Translations under genes and position numbers: made by a program
Shown: one piece after another, positions 14,072 through 15,967 of the stretch
Layout: each line of letters opens with the position of its first letter
Numbering within the stretch: the first letter of the stretch is position 1
The notes under the pieces: model-generated
Database searches by the model: none
What the model saw: the letters and a program-made list of their open reading frames with translations, nothing else
Told to the model about the DNA's origin: nothing
Assembly: GCA_910579085.1 (NCBI GenBank)
Contig: CAJTRU010000008.1
Span: 1 to 15,967, forward strand
Direction: 5' to 3'
Source of the DNA: an uncultured Lachnospiraceae bacterium
GTDB lineage: Bacteria > Bacillota > Clostridia > Lachnospirales > Lachnospiraceae
DNA length: 15,967 nucleotides

Positions 14072-14208
14072 ATGAAAGACATTAAAAAAATCCGCAGGAC
14101 AGTAGCCACAATGGCAAACCAGCTACACAAACCCGGCTATTCCTTATCCCAGGCATTTAAAACAGCCTGGAAGCGTGTAAAAATGTCAATAACCTGCAGG
14201 GTATCTGC
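14072..14208 (+). pseudogene. 5' fragment of a small accessory-element gene, cut by IS copy 2
   Basis: AAAGGAG (about 14057-14063) and an ATG start a frame reading MKDIKKIRRTVATMANQLHK, then PGYSLSQAFKTAWKRVKMSI. At 14209 it runs into the IS left tip, and the remaining 26 codons are IS sequence. The N-terminal pattern (ANQL...GYSLSQAFKTAWKRVK) resembles the lead-in to HIRAN-domain proteins of clostridial integrative elements, but the diagnostic domain is missing, so this is only a suggestion. The normal ribosome binding site and codon structure up to the junction argue that a working gene was interrupted. Confidence 0.6.
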
Positions 14209-15231
14209 ACGTCCGTTTCATAAATTTTTAAGCACTTCTAAAAGCCTGTTGTCATTTAACAGGCAGTCAAACATACTGGTTTTATAAGCTTTTTTCCTTG
14301 GCTGTGATAAAACATATTTTTTATGTGCCATTAATGCAAACTTTCTTAATATATTCAATGATTTTAAGCTGTTTTCTGACAAAACAGCACTGCTGTCTTC
14401 TGAAAATACAACATCCAGTATCCAGTGCATGCTTTCAATTTTCCAGTGTTCCCTGCTGGTTTCCAGTAATTTTTCTGCACTTGTGCAAAGGCTTGTAATA
14501 TAATAACTTGTTTCCTCTGGTTTGCCATTTTTTGTAATAACTTCGCGCTCTACAGAAAAAATACTGCACAGCCCTTCCCATTCATTTTCATTGGTGTTTT
14601 CTTCCATATAAAGTTTTACATCTTCATATAACATTTTTTGGTTTTTCTTAAGCCCCAGGACATAATCCCCTCTTTTTTCTTTTATTTTACGGCATGTTTC
14701 TTTCTGGCAGTGCATGGCATCCGCTGTCATTGATGGCTTCCTGTCCCAGCACAACACTGCTTTCTGTACAGTATGCAGTTAAAACCTGCAATGCAGAATG
14801 TGGCTTCCCTTTTTTTGCTGTACTGCGCATGGCTTTACCATCAACAGCAACAACACTGCCTGTATCTTCTATGCTCTCTTTCATTATCCCTGTTATTATT
14901 CCTGCTACATTTCCTGCATCCACCATATTTAAAACACGGCTTAATGTTGCCTTGGATGGTATTTTTGTAATTCCAAATTTATTTTTAAGGAACTCTTTTT
15001 TATTTTCTACATAACTAATTATACCGTTTAAACTGTCTATGCCACATAAAACAGCACACATAGTTATTACAAGTATGTCACTTAATTTATGTTCAACATA
15101 ACTTTGGTGTCTTGTGTCACAGATTGATGAAAATTTTTCTTTGATTTTATCCATTTTTTATACCACCTGTTGTTTTTCACCTATTATACATTATTGGAAG
15201 ATATTTGAAAATATTTTTATGAAACGGACGT
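14209..15231 (-). mobile_element. ISAs1-family insertion sequence, copy 2
   Basis: 1023 bp bounded by a perfect 16-bp terminal inverted repeat: ACGTCCGTTTCATAAA at 14209-14224 and its complement at 15216-15231. It contains one transposase gene on the minus strand that is broken by an internal deletion. ISAs1 elements are usually about 1.2 kb or longer, consistent with missing sequence. Confidence 0.85.
14218..15154 (-). pseudogene. ISAs1-family (H-repeat-like) transposase, disrupted by internal deletion and frameshift
   Basis: Two overlapping frames make one protein. The first (14687-15154, with AGGTGG before the ATG) begins MDKIKEKFSSICDTRHQSYV and holds the first catalytic Asp in VAVDGKAMRS. 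The second (entering at about 14735, ending at 14218) resumes at MTADAMHCQKETCRKIKEK with the second Asp and carries the Glu in HWKIESMHWILD. At the join, GQEAIND is followed almost at once by TADAM. The segment of about 25-30 residues expected between them in this family (KSNEI...IP.LL type) is absent, so the frameshift comes with a deletion of roughly 75-85 bp. It is inactive unless helped in trans. Confidence 0.85.
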
Positions 15232-15244
15232 TCATTTGCGGACA
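15230..15244 (+). repeat. Right copy of direct repeat flanking the IS unit
   Basis: GTTCATTTGCGGACA, identical to 11607-11621 and abutting the right tip of IS copy 2. Same strand and same relative position as expected for a target-site duplication of the whole 11621-15231 unit. Confidence 0.6.
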
Positions 15245-15326
15245 GGGTAACTTTATCTGCGTATATGAAAACTCGTACATATATAATGCAGATTAATAAA
15301 AAATTTATAATTATTGATTATAACTA

Positions 15327-15355
15327 TTGACTTTTGAATAGTAGTTGCATATAAT
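15327..15355 (+). promoter_or_regulatory. Promoter-like sequence before the membrane-protein remnant
   Basis: TTGACT (15327-15332), a 17-nt spacer and a perfect TATAAT (15350-15355). It overlaps codons that look like part of the former protein (AYNNGLSEEE), and no ribosome binding site follows, so it may be a chance match in AT-rich DNA. Confidence 0.35.
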
Positions 15356-15967
15356 AATGGTTTATCAGAAGAAGAGATTATTAATGATTATGGCAAGCCC
15401 AAAATGGTAGCAAAAGAATTAATGAATGAAATTGACCCGGTTGAAAGGAAAAGAAGGAGGCTAGTAATTACAAAAGGAATATTATTTATTGTATGTGTAT
15501 TTGGAATGTTTGTTGCTTTTTCTCTTTTTCCACTAAATACAGCTTTGGATATTTTTGTTATTTTTAGTACGTTTTTAATTTGGTTTTTATCTGGAATTAA
15601 CTGTGTAGTTGGTATTTTGCCAAAAACAAAAGAAAAATATCATGATTTTATAAAAAGCCAGATTGTTGTTTTTTTATTTGTTGCTTTTTTACATTTGTAT
15701 TCGGTTGTTATAATGCCATATACAATTAGTAAAGGATATAACTCTTTTCTTGTACAAAATATTAATTTATATATATTTCATAATAGTTGCTTTATTGTTT
15801 GTAACGGTTCTTTTCTTTAGAAAAATGTTACAAGGTAATTTATACATGTTTTTTGTTATAGTACAAAATATTTCTGTTATATCAGGATTGTTTATGTATA
15901 TCAGTTTTTTAAAAAACATTGAAACAGTAGAAAATATACAATTTACATTTACTACATATTTTATTTG
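15338..15967 (+). pseudogene. Broken membrane protein with the end of a HAAS/DUF1700-like domain
   Basis: The frame opens at 15338 after a TGA, with no start codon before coding-like sequence GLSEEEIINDYGKPKMVAKEL, the pattern that closes HAAS/DUF1700 domains; the usual 50-60 preceding residues are missing. The ATG at 15404 is internal to this motif and has no ribosome binding site. Hydrophobic segments follow (ITKGILFIVCVFGMFVAF; ALDIFVIFSTFLIWFLSG; IVVFLFVAFLHLYSVVI). The frame closes at 15820, but a second frame takes over near 15775-15785 (IIVALLFVTVLFFRK, then NLYMFFVIVQNISVISGLF) and runs off the window, so one base was gained or two lost in a TA-rich run. HAAS-domain membrane proteins often pair with PadR regulators; none is visible here. 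Confidence 0.6.

Larger units (their letters stand above)
11621..15231. mobile_element. Composite-transposon-like unit: IS remnant, cargo, IS
   Basis: Two ISAs1-family copies in the same orientation bracket about 2.3 kb (11912-14208). The outer left tip of copy 1 and the outer right tip of copy 2 both abut the same sequence (TCATTTGCGGAC at 11609-11620 and 15232-15243). The inner flanks (CAGGGTATCTGC before copy 2; CTGGACAAAG after copy 1) match neither each other nor the outer flanks. This is the pattern of a unit that moved as one piece, although the duplication is longer than the 8-10 bp usual for ISAs1. Both IS copies are now broken. Confidence 0.5.

Noticed and set aside
14687..14757. 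Programmed ribosomal frameshift joining the two transposase frames
   Set aside because: There is no slippery heptamer at the overlap, and conserved residues are missing between the halves, so a deletion explains it better.

Overview
The window looks like chromosomal DNA of a low-GC, spore-forming Clostridia member, most likely a Lachnospiraceae gut bacterium. The basis is a 492-codon spoIVA, a glmS gene with an intact glmS ribozyme in its leader, strong AGGAGG-type ribosome binding sites, sigma-A promoters of TTGACA/TATAAT type, and secreted proteins of kinds common in that family (DUF2680; InlB/Flg_new-like repeats). This assignment is an inference from the sequence alone.

Region 1 (1-4931): a LytTR-type response regulator (minus strand) is divergent from a 1116-aa secreted modular surface protein (plus strand). 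The roughly 740-bp gap between them is not empty. It holds two long imperfect palindromes (912-1098 and 1197-1355) that are diverged, inverted copies of one another and show paired base changes. It also holds a tandem 12-bp direct repeat of period 20, just upstream of the surface-protein promoter, which is a good candidate binding site for the LytTR regulator.

Region 2 (4960-7720): a secreted DUF2680 protein with a Gly/Asn-rich tail is divergent from an OmpR-type response regulator and its overlapping histidine kinase. A perfect 18-bp palindrome lies between them. The kinase sensor domain carries its own Gly/Arg-rich stretch, which suggests one envelope-sensing module.

Region 3 (7721-11600): spoIVA (spore coat basement-layer ATPase) converges on glmS (glucosamine-6-phosphate synthase) across a strong bidirectional terminator. 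glmS has a clear sigma-A promoter and a complete glmS ribozyme.

Region 4 (11607-15244): a decayed, composite-transposon-like unit sits 20 bp upstream of the glmS -35 box. Two ISAs1-family copies lie in the same orientation. The left one is a 291-bp remnant and the right one is near full length but broken. They enclose about 2.3 kb of cargo: the 3' part of an NB-ARC/TPR STAND-type gene, an intact Uma2-family (PD-(D/E)XK) gene, a small Xre repressor, and the 5' end of a small gene cut off by the right IS. The outer edges of the unit abut the same 12-15 bp sequence, as expected for a target-site duplication.

Region 5 (15245-15967): a broken membrane-protein gene with the end of a HAAS/DUF1700-like domain. 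It has lost its 5' end, is frameshifted near 15775-15785, and runs off the window. No rRNA, tRNA or CRISPR array was seen.
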